Assembly (NCBI RefSeq): GCF_003369835.1 | Contig: NZ_QPMJ01000002.1 | Coordinates: 1,116,001 to 1,180,000 of the forward strand | DNA: 64,000 nucleotides | Reading direction: 5' to 3' | Source of the DNA: Halorussus rarus | GTDB lineage: Archaea; Halobacteriota; Halobacteria; Halobacteriales; Haladaptataceae | In this document: one piece after another, positions 1-9,032 of the stretch | Layout of the letters: each line of letters starts with the position of its first letter | Numbering within the stretch: the stretch's first letter is position 1 | The notes under the pieces: model-generated | Database searches by the model: none | What the model was told of the DNA's origin: nothing | Seen by the model: the letters and a program-made list of their open reading frames with translations, nothing else | Made by a program: the position numbers and the translations under genes

Positions 1-813
1 GAGAACGGGAACACCGCCATCGTCGACATGGGCAACGACCGGGCGTTCGTCGTCAACGAGTCCGGAGAGATCACGTGGGAGTGGCAGGCCGAGAACCACC
101 TCGGCCGGGGGACCGAGTTCCGCGAGACGTACGGCGGACCGCCGGACCCCGGCGGCGAGGCCGACTGGACCCACATGAACGACATCGACAAACTGGACAA
201 CGGCAACTTCCAGCTCTCGGTCCGGAATTTCGACGTCGTCGTGGAGGTCGACCCCGAGACCAAGGACATCGTGAACGTCGTGGGCGAGCCGGGCAACACC
301 TCGGTCCTCAACCACCAGCACAACCCCTACGAGCTGCGGAACGGGACGGTGTTGGTCGCCGACAGCGAGAACGACCGGGTGGTCGAGCTCAACGCCTCGA
401 CCGACGAGGTCGTCTGGCAGTACGGCGGCCGGGGGCTGCTCCACTGGCCGCGGGACGCCGACCGGCTGCCCAACGGCAACACCCTCATCGTGGACACGTT
501 CAACAACCGGGTCGTCGAGGTCAACGAGCGGGGCGAGGTGGTCTGGCGCTACTCGGGCGTCCGGATGCCCTACACCACCGACCGGCTCTCGGTGCCCGAG
601 GAGGACCACGAGACGGTGCCCGGCACCGAGCTTCGGAGCCGGTACGTCGGCACCGGCACCCTCCGGAGCGCGCTCAAGCAGGCCGAGGCGTACGCCGCGT
701 TCGTGTTCCCGGCGTGGGTGAAGCTGCCGGAGCTCCTGACGCTGGCCGGGATGGCGCTCGGCGCGCTGTGGCTGCTGGCGGAGGGCGGAGTCGCGGTCCT
801 GTTCGGCGAGTAG
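1..813 (+). CDS. Arylsulfotransferase-like beta-propeller protein, 5' end cut by window
   Basis: The frame is open from base 1, so the N-terminus lies outside the window and about 270 residues remain. Repeated propeller blades are visible (DSENDRVVELN, DTFNNRVVEVN, DADRLPNGNT), the pattern of arylsulfotransferase (ASST-type) propellers. A hydrophobic stretch in the last 30 residues probably anchors the protein in the membrane. The protein at 58758-60248 is a paralogue with the same motifs but a different C-terminal anchor. True sulfotransferase activity is not shown; many haloarchaeal members are uncharacterised surface proteins. Confidence 0.75.
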   Translation, partial: ENGNTAIVDMGNDRAFVVNESGEITWEWQAENHLGRGTEFRETYGGPPDPGGEADWTHMNDIDKLDNGNFQLSVRNFDVVVEVDPETKDIVNVVGEPGNTSVLNHQHNPYELRNGTVLVADSENDRVVELNASTDEVVWQYGGRGLLHWPRDADRLPNGNTLIVDTFNNRVVEVNERGEVVWRYSGVRMPYTTDRLSVPEEDHETVPGTELRSRYVGTGTLRSALKQAEAYAAFVFPAWVKLPELLTLAGMALGALWLLAEGGVAVLFGE

Positions 814-844
814 GGCCAGACCAGTCGACTCGCGAGAAATCAGT

Positions 845-1957
845 TCAGACGGGCTGGATCCGGAGCACGCGGTCGTCCTGGGGCGCGGGCGTCCCCCTGC
901 CGTCCCGGTTGCTGGTCGTGACGTAGAGGTGGTCGTCGGGGCCGGTGAAGACGGTCCGGAGCCGGCCGTACTTCCCGTCGAGCAGTCGCTGCTGCTCGAC
1001 CACCTCGTTGTCGTCGTCGATCCGGACCCGGTGGAGGTGCGTGCCGGCGAGCGTCCCGAAGAAGAAGTCCCCCTGCCAGGCCCGGATGGGGCCGTGGTAG
1101 AACGCCGCGCTCCCGGGCGCGATGGTGGGCGTGTACGCCGCGACGGGGTCGGTGAACCGGTCCCCGTCGGACGGGCCGGTCACCGCCGGCCAGCCGTAGT
1201 TGTTCCCGGCCCGGAGGACGTTGATCTCGTCGCCGGTGTCGGGGCCGTGCTCGGTGCTGAACAGCGTCCCGTCGCGCCACGCGAGCCCCTGCGGGTTCCG
1301 GTGGCCGTAGGTGAACACGGCGTCGCCGAAGGGATTGTCCGGGTGGGGCTCACCCTCGGGGGTCAGCCGGAGGACCTTCCCGGCCGGCGACGAGCGGTCC
1401 TGGGCCAGCGACCCCTGGCTCGCGTCGCCGGTCGTCACGTAGAGCGCCCGGTCGGACGCCGAGGAGCCGGCCGGCCCGAAGGCGATGCGGCCGCCGTCGT
1501 GGATGGGTGAGGCGGGAATCCCGTCGACGAGGACCGACTCCCGGGCGAAGTCCTCGGAGACGCGGTGGCGCACCACGCGGTTGGCGAGCCCGTCCTCGCC
1601 CTCGTAGGTCTGGTAGGTGTACGCGAGGTCGGGGTCCGCGGGGTGGAGGGCCAGCCCGAGCAGGCCGCCCTCGCCGCGGGCCGCCACGACGTCGGTGAGG
1701 TCGGCCACCTCCTCCTTGCGGCCGTTCTTCGCGGCGACCCGCTGGACCCGGCCCGGCCGCTCGGTGAGGTAGAGGTCCCCGTCGGGCGCGAACGCCGCAC
1801 CCCACGGCACCTCCAGCTCCATCGTCACCGTCTCGGTGCGGAACCGGGTCCGGTCGGTGGTCGTGGTCGGCAGGTCGCCGGCGGTCCGCAGGCAGCCGGC
1901 CGCGCCGACCGCGCCGACAGCCGCCGTCACCGACCGGAGGTACGCGCGCCGCTCCAT
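845..1957 (-). CDS. PQQ-dependent sugar dehydrogenase family lipoprotein
   Basis: About 370 residues, like soluble glucose/aldose dehydrogenases (Asd/YliI, GSDH family), which oxidise sugars with PQQ in a six-bladed propeller outside the cell. Family motifs seen are YGHRNPQGLAW, STEHGPDTGDEIN and GNNYGWPAVTG. The start at 1957 gives MERRAYLRS, then a hydrophobic segment and the lipobox GAAGC, a plausible Tat-exported lipoprotein. An in-frame start 117 nt upstream exists but would bury this signal. It stands alone, downstream of and on the same strand as the small gene at 2148. Substrate cannot be told from sequence. Confidence 0.85.
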   Translation of the reverse strand: MERRAYLRSVTAAVGAVGAAGCLRTAGDLPTTTTDRTRFRTETVTMELEVPWGAAFAPDGDLYLTERPGRVQRVAAKNGRKEEVADLTDVVAARGEGGLLGLALHPADPDLAYTYQTYEGEDGLANRVVRHRVSEDFARESVLVDGIPASPIHDGGRIAFGPAGSSASDRALYVTTGDASQGSLAQDRSSPAGKVLRLTPEGEPHPDNPFGDAVFTYGHRNPQGLAWRDGTLFSTEHGPDTGDEINVLRAGNNYGWPAVTGPSDGDRFTDPVAAYTPTIAPGSAAFYHGPIRAWQGDFFFGTLAGTHLHRVRIDDDNEVVEQQRLLDGKYGRLRTVFTGPDDHLYVTTSNRDGRGTPAPQDDRVLRIQPV

Positions 1958-2147
1958 GAGTCGAGCAACGGGACCGCGGGAGAAAAGTAGCGTGGTTCCG
2001 CGGTGCGGTCGCTGTGGGGGGAAGCCGAAATCGCGCCGTGCGGACGGGGACCGCACGGCGAGAAAGGACGACACGGGGAGGCGAGCCGTCCGAAAGGGGA
2101 CCAGACGGACGGCGCACGCAACGATTATTCTGGAGTGGAACGGGCGA

Positions 2148-2399
2148 CTACGCGGGGCTGACGCGCCAGGTCGTCGCGGACGTGTACGACCACTTCTCGA
2201 TCTCGAGGTCGGCGGCCGAGTCCTTGAGCTTCACCATCAGCGCGCCGATCTCCTTGGCCGAGAGGTCGACCTCGTCCGCGATGAACTTGCTCTTGAAGTA
2301 CATCTCGCCGTCGTCGGCTTTGCTCCGCAGGAACTGCTTGAGCCGCTGTTCCTTGGACTGCGGTTCGGGAGCGTCGGAGGGCTGCGTTGTTGCGCTCAT
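2148..2399 (-). CDS. Small haloarchaeal conserved protein (DUF7123-like)
   Basis: 83 residues. The core KEQRLKQFLRSKA, followed by KSKFIADEVDLSAKEIGALM, resembles a winged-helix-type fold; from memory this matches the haloarchaeal family DUF7123, not verified. The start at 2399 is chosen because a TATA-like box (TTTATATC on the minus strand, about 2429-2435) lies 30-36 nt upstream, as expected for a leaderless transcript. A longer in-frame start at 2486 would lie upstream of that box. Possibly a small DNA- or RNA-binding protein; function unknown. Confidence 0.75.
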   Translation of the reverse strand: MSATTQPSDAPEPQSKEQRLKQFLRSKADDGEMYFKSKFIADEVDLSAKEIGALMVKLKDSAADLEIEKWSYTSATTWRVSPA

Positions 2400-2809
2400 C
2401 GTCGTTTCCCCGTAGACCTCGGGGGATGATATAAAGGGGAGACGGTTAGGGTCGTTTTCCGCGGATTTGAGTAACGGAGGCGACACGAGCCGCGAAAATC
2501 GGCTAAAATAGACTTTTTACGACGTTTTCTGAGACCTTTTTATCGTTCAAAGCCACTTCTAAGGCTTTGTTTCCGGTTCCGCAAATCGGTCCTGAAACGT
2601 CGTGCGAACGACTGACATTCGGGCGCGTCTGGGCCGAAAGCTAGCCCGTCGCCGGGGCGGTCGGCGGCGGAACCGGATCAGTTTCGCGGCTCGACCGGTG
2701 GGTCGCGGCGACCCACCGGTCGATGCGCGTGGCATGGCCTATGGCCAAAGGGAGGGTAGTAGAGAGCGCTCACAGACGCCCGAATCCGATCATCTCGCAG
2801 GGCTACGCC
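2400..2809. other. Intergenic region with AT-rich promoter and a long palindrome
   Basis: 410 bases without a convincing gene. The left part (2420-2590) is AT-rich for this genome, with the TATA box of the small gene at 2148-2399 and several T-runs (e.g. around 2510-2545). The right part is GC-rich and contains the perfect palindrome at 2691-2723. Short open frames here lack haloarchaeal character. Confidence 0.6.
2691..2723. repeat. 33-bp perfect inverted repeat
   Basis: Two 16-nt arms (TCGACCGGTGGGTCGC and its reverse complement) separated by one G. It lies downstream of moaE, which ends at 2810 on the minus strand. With no T-run after it on either strand it does not look like a simple terminator; an operator or cruciform is possible. 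Confidence 0.7.
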
Positions 2810-3661
2810 TCACTGGCGCTCGTGGACCCAGAACTGCTCGCCGGTGGTGACCTCCTTCTTGAAGATGGGGACCTCGTCCTTGAGGCGGTTGATGCCGTCC
2901 TCGACGGTCCGGAAGGCCTCCTCGCGGTGGCCCGCGAGCACCACGACGAACACGATGTCCTCGCCGTACTCGATGACGCCGGTCCGGTGGTGCATCGCCA
3001 CCTCGTGGACGCCGTCTCGCTCCTCGAGTTCGGACTCGATGGCGGACAGTCGGTCCTCGGCGACGCCCTCGTACTTCTCGAACTCGAGAAACTCGGTCGG
3101 GTCGTCCTCGGGGTCCTCCTTCGCGCGCACCCGGCCGGTGAAGGTGGCGATGGCCCCGGCGTAGGGCGCGTCGTCGGACCGCTTGACCCGAGCGACCAGC
3201 GATTCGAGCGTCTCGTAGGGCTCGGTGTCGTCGAGCAGGCGACGGATCTCGGCCGGGTCGGCATCGGCGGGCGACTCGACGGCGACCAGCGTTTCACCGG
3301 AACTGTCCCCCTCGGCGTCCGCGTCGTCAGAACCGGCCACCGCCTCGTCGTCGGCGTCGACGGCATCGTCGCCGACGACGACCCGCGGGACGTCGGCCTC
3401 GGGGAAGCCCACGAGGAGGGCGTAGTCGTGGTCGGGCGCGAGGTCGTCGAGCAGGTCCGACAGCGACCGGTTGCGCCCGGTCGCCGACCAGCCTTCCTGC
3501 GTGAATTCGAACTGCGCGGCCGCGGGGCCGCCGTGCTGTTCGAAGTCGGCGTCGGTCCGGTGAACCTCGGCGACCCGGCCGTCCTCGCCGAAGCGCTTCG
3601 CCAGCCGGTCGGCGACCGCCCGCGCCGCCGCGTCGGGGCCGACGACGCTCAGTACGTGCAT
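2810..3661 (-). CDS. moaE: Molybdopterin synthase catalytic subunit MoaE with N-terminal MobB-like domain
   Basis: 283 residues. Residues 1-100 resemble MobB (MHVLSVVGPDAAAR, and DYALLVGFPEADVP), the guanine-dinucleotide adapter protein, though a clear P-loop lysine is not evident. Residues 145-283 are MoaE, which transfers sulfur to precursor Z: FTGRVRAKED, HHRTGVIEYGED, AGHREEAF and PIFKKEVTTGEQFWVHE are its conserved blocks, with the KKE lysines. The linker is acidic and low-complexity. The start at 3661 (ATG) begins exactly at the MobB strand. Such fusions are common in haloarchaea. The gene connects with mobA, yqeC, the Mo/W transporter and the AOR homologue further along. Confidence 0.88.
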   Translation of the reverse strand: MHVLSVVGPDAAARAVADRLAKRFGEDGRVAEVHRTDADFEQHGGPAAAQFEFTQEGWSATGRNRSLSDLLDDLAPDHDYALLVGFPEADVPRVVVGDDAVDADDEAVAGSDDADAEGDSSGETLVAVESPADADPAEIRRLLDDTEPYETLESLVARVKRSDDAPYAGAIATFTGRVRAKEDPEDDPTEFLEFEKYEGVAEDRLSAIESELEERDGVHEVAMHHRTGVIEYGEDIVFVVVLAGHREEAFRTVEDGINRLKDEVPIFKKEVTTGEQFWVHERQ

Positions 3662-3834
3662 GGTGGAACGATGGACCGGAGCGCGTTTGTAGGCTTCGGT
3701 GGGGCCGGGAGCGGGGCCGTCCGGGGAGCCGAGCGACCGACGCGTTTCCCCCGGGACGCCGGGTCGCTGCGGCCGGGACCCGCTCCCGACGGTTGGCAAT
3801 CCTTAAGGCCGCGTCGGGGCTACTCGGCGACAGA

Positions 3835-4560
3835 ATGAAAGTAGTCGTCTCCATCGGCGGGAGCGTCCTCGCGCCGGACCTCGGTTCCGAGCGCGTCCGC
3901 GACCACGCCGACGTGATCGAGGACCTCGCCGCGGAAGGCTGCACCATCGGCACCGTCGTCGGGGGCGGCGGCGTCGCCCGCGAGTACATCGGCGCGGCCC
4001 GGGAGCTCGGCGCCAACGAGATCGAACTCGACGACATCGGCATCGACGTGACCCGGCTCAACGCCCGGCTGCTCATCGCGGCGCTGTCCGAGCAGGCCGC
4101 CCCGAGCCCGCCGAAAGACTACGAGTCGGCCGGCGCCGCGATGCACCGCGGCGACATCGCGGTCATGGGCGGGGTGACGCCCGGCCAGACCACCGACGCC
4201 GTGAGCGCCGCGCTCGCGGAGTACGTCAACGCCGACCTGCTGGTGTACGCCACCAGCGTCCCCGGCGTGTTCAGCGACGACCCCAACGAGACCGACGACG
4301 CTCGGAAGTACGACGAGCTCACCGCCGGCGAGCTTGTCGACGTCATCGCGGGGCTGGAGATGAACGCCGGGAGTTCGGCGCCGGTGGACCTGCTGGCGGC
4401 GAAGCTCATCCAGCGGTCGGGCGTGCGCACCATCGTCCTCGACGGCACCGAGCCCGAGCGCATCGCCGACGCGGTCCGGTACGGCGACCACGACGGCACC
4501 GACATCGTCCCCGAGGGCGCGGACGAGCAGATGACCTACTGGGTCGGCGACGAGCGATGA
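3835..4560 (+). CDS. pyrH: UMP kinase
   Basis: 241 residues of the archaeal amino-acid-kinase-fold UMP kinase, which phosphorylates UMP to UDP. Visible motifs are VVSIGGSVLAP at the N-terminus, the glycine-rich VVGGGGVAREYIG, MGGVTPGQTTDAVSA and YATSVPGVFSDDP. The ATG at 3835 follows an AT-rich CCTTAA box about 30 nt upstream, so the transcript is probably leaderless. Its stop overlaps the lysS start (ATGA, 4557-4560), indicating translational coupling. Confidence 0.95.
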   Translation: MKVVVSIGGSVLAPDLGSERVRDHADVIEDLAAEGCTIGTVVGGGGVAREYIGAARELGANEIELDDIGIDVTRLNARLLIAALSEQAAPSPPKDYESAGAAMHRGDIAVMGGVTPGQTTDAVSAALAEYVNADLLVYATSVPGVFSDDPNETDDARKYDELTAGELVDVIAGLEMNAGSSAPVDLLAAKLIQRSGVRTIVLDGTEPERIADAVRYGDHDGTDIVPEGADEQMTYWVGDER

Positions 4561-6419
4561 GCGACGACCCCGAAACCGACGATTCGGACGCGGAGGCGAC
4601 CGACGCCGACCGCGAGATGCACCCCGACGACGACCCGTACGTCCTCCAGGGGCCACAGCCCCGCGCGTTCTGGGCCGAGTCGGTCGCCGAGAAGATCCTG
4701 GCCCGCGACCCCGACGACCCCATCGTCATCAAGGGCGGTATCTCGCCGTCGGGCGTCCCGCACCTCGGCAACATGAACGAGATCGTCCGGGGCTACTTCG
4801 TCGCGGAGGCGCTTCGCGACCGCGGCCGGGAGGTCCGGCAGGTGTTCACCGCCGACGACCGCGACCCCCTGCGGAAGCTCCCCCGGAAGCTCGCGGACCT
4901 CGACGGGAACATCGTCGAGTTGGGCGACGTGAACGCCGGCGCGCTCGGGCGCAACCTCGGCAAGCCCTACACCGCGATTCCGGACCCGTTCGGCTGCTGC
5001 GACTCGTACGGCGAGCACTTCTCGAACCTCATCGAGCGCAGCGCCGAACTGCTGGGTATCCCGGTCGAGATGGTCTCGAACACCGAGCTCTACGAGTCCG
5101 GCGAGTTCGAGGACGCGACCCGGTACGTGCTCGAACACCGCGAGAAGGCCCGCGAGGTGCTCGGCCACTACCAGGACAAGGTCGACGAGGAGTACGTCCC
5201 CTTCAACCCCGTCTGCGAGGAGTGCGGTAAGCTGACCGAGACCGTGACGGCGATTCACCTCGGCGACGAGCCCGCGGACGCCACGGTCGAGTACGTCTGC
5301 ACCGACATGGAGGCCGGCGACCGGACCATCGAGGGCTGCGGCCACGAGGGCACCGCCACCCTCCGGGAGGGCAAGCTCCCGTGGCGCTTCGAGTGGCCCG
5401 CCCAGTGGCGGGTGCTCGGCGTCGACCACGAGCCCTTCGGCAAGGACCACGCCGAGGGCTCGTGGCCCAGCGGGAGCGACGTCGCCCGGAACGTGTTCGA
5501 GATCGAGCCGCCGGTGCCGATGGCCTACGAGTGGTTCACCCTCGACGGCGAGGCGTTCTCGTCGTCGTCGGGCCACGTCATCATGGTCCAGGACGTCCTG
5601 GAGATGATCGAGCCCGAGGTCCTCCGGTACTTCTTCACCAAGGACCCGAGCAAGGCCCGGGACTTCAGCGTCGAGCACCTCGACCACCTCGTCGACGAGT
5701 TCGACGCCTTCGAGCGCGACTATTACGGGGAGCGCGAGACCGACGGCGAGAGCGACGCCGACCGGTCCGACGCCGACGAGAAGGCCGAGGCGGTCGCGGC
5801 GGCGGCGTACCCGCCGACCATCCGGCCGACGGTGGCCGCCCGGTTCGACGAGGACGGCGACCCCGTCCCGGCCCCCGACCGCGCGAGCGTCCCGATAACC
5901 GGCGACGTCCGGCGCGCGCAGGCCGACGACCTCGTCGACGGGCCGTTCCACGAGCGCGTCCGCCTCCCGTACACCTTCGCGGCCGTCCTCGGGATGACCG
6001 ACGACCCCGACCTCCGCGAGGAGATCGCCCGCCGCGAGGGTCACGTTCCCGACGGCGCCCCCGACTGGGTCACGGCGTTCGCGCTCTCGCGCGTTTCGCG
6101 CGCCCGCGAGTGGGCCCGCCGGACCGAGAACGAGTTCGACTACGAGCTCAAGCGGGCCGAGATGCCCGACGTGGACCTCGACCCCGGGACCGAGGCGGCG
6201 CTCGACGAGCTCGCCGACTTCGTGGCCGAGCACGACGACCCCGAGGTCGTCCAGGGCGAAATCTACGAGACGGCCAAGCGCCACGACATCGACATCGGGG
6301 AGTTCTTCGCGGTCGGCTACCGGCTGTTCTTCGACGACGACGAGGGGCCGAAGCTCGGCCCGTTCCTCGCGAAGCTCGACCGGGAGTTCGTGCTGGCGCG
6401 GCTCCGGCGCGAGGGATGA
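4557..6419 (+). CDS. lysS: Class I lysyl-tRNA synthetase
   Basis: 620 residues, typical of the archaeal class I LysRS (Rossmann fold) rather than the class II enzyme. The HIGH-type signature is SPSGVPHLGN near residue 65; CCDSYGEHF, CEECGKLTETV and HAEGSWPSGSDVARNVF are family blocks. The KMSKS loop reads GEAFSSSSGH, with Ala-Phe where Lys-Met is usual. The N-terminus has a short acidic extension. Overlaps pyrH by four bases and is probably co-transcribed with it. Confidence 0.95.
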   Translation: MSDDPETDDSDAEATDADREMHPDDDPYVLQGPQPRAFWAESVAEKILARDPDDPIVIKGGISPSGVPHLGNMNEIVRGYFVAEALRDRGREVRQVFTADDRDPLRKLPRKLADLDGNIVELGDVNAGALGRNLGKPYTAIPDPFGCCDSYGEHFSNLIERSAELLGIPVEMVSNTELYESGEFEDATRYVLEHREKAREVLGHYQDKVDEEYVPFNPVCEECGKLTETVTAIHLGDEPADATVEYVCTDMEAGDRTIEGCGHEGTATLREGKLPWRFEWPAQWRVLGVDHEPFGKDHAEGSWPSGSDVARNVFEIEPPVPMAYEWFTLDGEAFSSSSGHVIMVQDVLEMIEPEVLRYFFTKDPSKARDFSVEHLDHLVDEFDAFERDYYGERETDGESDADRSDADEKAEAVAAAAYPPTIRPTVAARFDEDGDPVPAPDRASVPITGDVRRAQADDLVDGPFHERVRLPYTFAAVLGMTDDPDLREEIARREGHVPDGAPDWVTAFALSRVSRAREWARRTENEFDYELKRAEMPDVDLDPGTEAALDELADFVAEHDDPEVVQGEIYETAKRHDIDIGEFFAVGYRLFFDDDEGPKLGPFLAKLDREFVLARLRREG

Positions 6420-6582
6420 GCTGTCGCCCTCCGTCGGACGGTCGACGCCAGCCGGCCGCCCTCCCCGGCGTAGGCCCTCGATATCTCGAATCAGGCCCAG
6501 CATAACAAAGTGGGCGGCCGTGCTTACTCCGAACGGAGAGTCGGGCGACAACGTTACGTCCGCTCCGACCCAAGAGATTACT

Positions 6583-6903
6583 ATGGCGATAATCGAACTC
6601 AACCTCGAGAAACCCGCGCTGAAGCGAGTCGAATCGGTCGAGGAGAAGCAGGTCGAAGACGAGCAGATCGAGACCGACGTCGAGGCCGAGGAGGCGGCCG
6701 AGTTGGTCGAGTCGACCACCGAGACAGAGGACACCGCCGAGTCGTCCGGCAAGGGCAAGAGCCGCATCCGCAAGTACGGCCGCCGGCTGGCCGTCGTCGG
6801 CGGGACCGCGGCCGGCGCGGCCGCCGTCCGGAAGCTCCGCCAGCGCCGCAAGTCGAAGGGCCAGCAGCAGGAGCTCGAAGAGGACTGGCAGACCGCCGAG
6901 TGA
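6583..6903 (+). CDS. Small haloarchaeal protein, acidic N-half and basic C-half
   Basis: 106 residues, not recognised. The N-terminal half is strongly acidic (EEKQVEDEQIETDVEAEEAA). The C-terminal half has a glycine/alanine-rich hydrophobic stretch (RLAVVGGTAAGAAAVRKL) followed by basic residues, suggesting a single membrane-associated helix with a basic flank. The ATG at 6583 lies at the end of a low-GC leader. Codon use is typically haloarchaeal, supporting a real gene. Confidence 0.65.
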   Translation: MAIIELNLEKPALKRVESVEEKQVEDEQIETDVEAEEAAELVESTTETEDTAESSGKGKSRIRKYGRRLAVVGGTAAGAAAVRKLRQRRKSKGQQQELEEDWQTAE

Positions 6904-7092
6904 CGGCGGACTGTCGGCCTCCGGCAGACCACCGGCGGACTGCAGCGTAACGACAAACTGGCGAGCGACGGACCGTCGCCCGAGCGCCCGCGGCTCGCCG
7001 ACCGGAACCCCGACGGGGGCAGGTCCCGCGAGTCGCCGCACGTTCGGGCGGTTCCCAAACGCCTTTGACCGGCGCGTCCCTTCTTTCGCCCA

Positions 7093-8901
7093 ATGAACAC
7101 GCTCGTGTGGGTCCTCCTCGGCATCGCGATCTACTGGCTGGGGGTGCTCGTCCTCGACTCCCAGGGGCTCCTGCCGTCGTACGTCGGCACCCAGGGCCCG
7201 ATCCTGACGGTTCACACACAGCGCGGCAAGCAGTTCCTGAACTGGCTCTCCGGCCCCAAGCGGTTCTGGCGGGCGTGGGGCAACTTCGGCCTCGGGGTCG
7301 CCCTCGTCGTGATGGCCGGCTCGTTCCTCCTCCTGCTGGTGCAGGCGGTCGCGGTCGTCCAGAATCCGCCCGAGGCCACCGCGGCGACCCAGCCCCGGAA
7401 CGTGCTGGTCATCCCGGGCGTCAACCAGTTCCTCCCGCTGTCGGTCGCGCCCGAGATCCTGCTGGGCCTGCTCGTCGGCCTGGTCGTCCACGAGGGCGGC
7501 CACGGCCTGATGTGCCGGGTCGAGGACATCGAGATCCAGTCGATGGGCATCGCGGCCCTCGCCGTCCTCCCCATCGGCGCGTTCGTCGAACCCGACGAGG
7601 AGAGCCGGGCGAAGGCCGACCGCGGCAGCCAGAGCCGGATGTTCGCCGCGGGGGTCACCAACAACTTCGCCGTGACGCTCGTCACCTTCCTGCTGCTGTT
7701 CGGACCGGTCGTCGGCTCCATCGCGGTCGCGCCCGGCGCGGCGGTCGGCGGCGTCCTGCCGGGGTCGGCGGCCGGCGACGCCGGACTGTCGGCCGGCGAC
7801 CGCATCGTCGCCGTCGACGGTAACGCGGTCGAGAGCAACGAGGACCTCGACGCGACGCTGTCGACCATCGAGGACCGGTCGGTCGAGGTCACGCTGGCCG
7901 GCGGCGACACCCTCACCATCGACCGGTCGCTGCTGGTCACGGCCATCTACCCCGACTCGCCGTTCGCCGCGGGCGACGGCGGGGACCGCGCCTCGCTCGG
8001 GAAGGGCGAGACCATCACCGCGGTCAACGGGACGCCGGTCGGCACCGAGGCGGAGTTCCACCGCGCGGTCGGCGACCGCGTCCTGGTGACCGTCGAGACC
8101 GAGAGCGGCGAGACGGTCACCGGCCCGATCGGCGCGCTGGCCACGGTCCGGCCCGACAGGCCGGCGGCCGCGGCCGGCATGCCGACAGAGGGGACCGTGG
8201 TCGTCACGTCGGTCGGCGACGAGCGCGTCCGCAACGCCTCGGAGTTCAGCGCGGCGCTCGACGGGTACGCGCCCGGCGACACCGTCACCATCGAGGCATG
8301 GGTCAACGGCAGCGTCGAGCCCTACGACGTGACCCTCGGCGGCGAGGACGGCGACGCCATGCTGGGCGTCTACGTCATGCAGGGGACCACCGGCATCTCG
8401 GTCAACGGCTTCGGGGTCCAGCTCTACCCCGCCGGCCAGTTCCTCGACCTGCTCGGCGGCGAGTTCGGCCGGTTCGTCGGCGGCGTGGGCGGCCCGATCG
8501 TCTCGTTCCTCTCGGGGGCGCTCGGCGTCCTGATGCTGCCGTTCGCCAGCGTCTCGCTCGGCGCGACGTACAACTTCGCCGGGTTCGTCGAGTGGAACGC
8601 CGGCTTCTACACCGCCGCGGGCGGTCCCTTCTCGTTCCTCGGCGAGTGGGGGCTGTTCCTGCTGGCGAACGCGCTGTTCTGGACCGGCTGGGTCAACCTC
8701 AACCTCGGGTTCTTCAACTGCATCCCGGCGTTCCCGCTCGACGGCGGCCACATCCTCCGGACGAGCACGGAGGCGGTCATCTCGCGGCTGCCGACCAGCC
8801 AGGGCCGCGAGCTCACGACGATGGTGACGACCACCATCGGGCTGGTGATGCTGGTGAGCCTGCTGGTGATGGTGTTCGGCCCGCAGCTGCTGTCGGGGTA
8901 G
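7093..8901 (+). CDS. Site-2 protease family (M50) membrane metalloprotease with PDZ domains
   Basis: 602 residues. An intramembrane zinc protease: HEGGH (about residue 136) provides two zinc ligands and the glutamate; NCIPAFPLDGGH near residue 550 is the matching second motif carrying the aspartate. Between them lie two or three PDZ-like regions (VGGVLPGSAAGDAGLSAGD, ITAVNGTPVGTEAEF, AAAGMPTEGTVV) that gate substrate entry. There are several hydrophobic segments at both ends. Family members cleave membrane-tethered regulators; the substrate is unknown. Monocistronic. Confidence 0.9.
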   Translation: MNTLVWVLLGIAIYWLGVLVLDSQGLLPSYVGTQGPILTVHTQRGKQFLNWLSGPKRFWRAWGNFGLGVALVVMAGSFLLLLVQAVAVVQNPPEATAATQPRNVLVIPGVNQFLPLSVAPEILLGLLVGLVVHEGGHGLMCRVEDIEIQSMGIAALAVLPIGAFVEPDEESRAKADRGSQSRMFAAGVTNNFAVTLVTFLLLFGPVVGSIAVAPGAAVGGVLPGSAAGDAGLSAGDRIVAVDGNAVESNEDLDATLSTIEDRSVEVTLAGGDTLTIDRSLLVTAIYPDSPFAAGDGGDRASLGKGETITAVNGTPVGTEAEFHRAVGDRVLVTVETESGETVTGPIGALATVRPDRPAAAAGMPTEGTVVVTSVGDERVRNASEFSAALDGYAPGDTVTIEAWVNGSVEPYDVTLGGEDGDAMLGVYVMQGTTGISVNGFGVQLYPAGQFLDLLGGEFGRFVGGVGGPIVSFLSGALGVLMLPFASVSLGATYNFAGFVEWNAGFYTAAGGPFSFLGEWGLFLLANALFWTGWVNLNLGFFNCIPAFPLDGGHILRTSTEAVISRLPTSQGRELTTMVTTTIGLVMLVSLLVMVFGPQLLSG

Positions 8902-9032
8902 CGCGCCGCCGATGCGGTTTTACAGCGCTAATTCAGGCGTTGGACGAGACTGCGGTGCGGTCGTGATTGGTCAGGCGATAGACAGCGACGTCGGACCGTA
9001 TCCACCAACGGTGAGCAACCCAGAGGAGGGAT

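Noticed and set aside
4536-7124. Very long minus-strand open frame opposite lysS
   Set aside because: It lies antisense to lysS and shows repeated Val/Arg/Gly/Asp/Leu composition typical of mirror frames in GC-rich genes; no domain motif is visible.
6148-8751. Long minus-strand open frame opposite lysS end and the site-2 protease
   Set aside because: Antisense to well supported genes with clear motifs; it crosses an intergenic region and has no family pattern.
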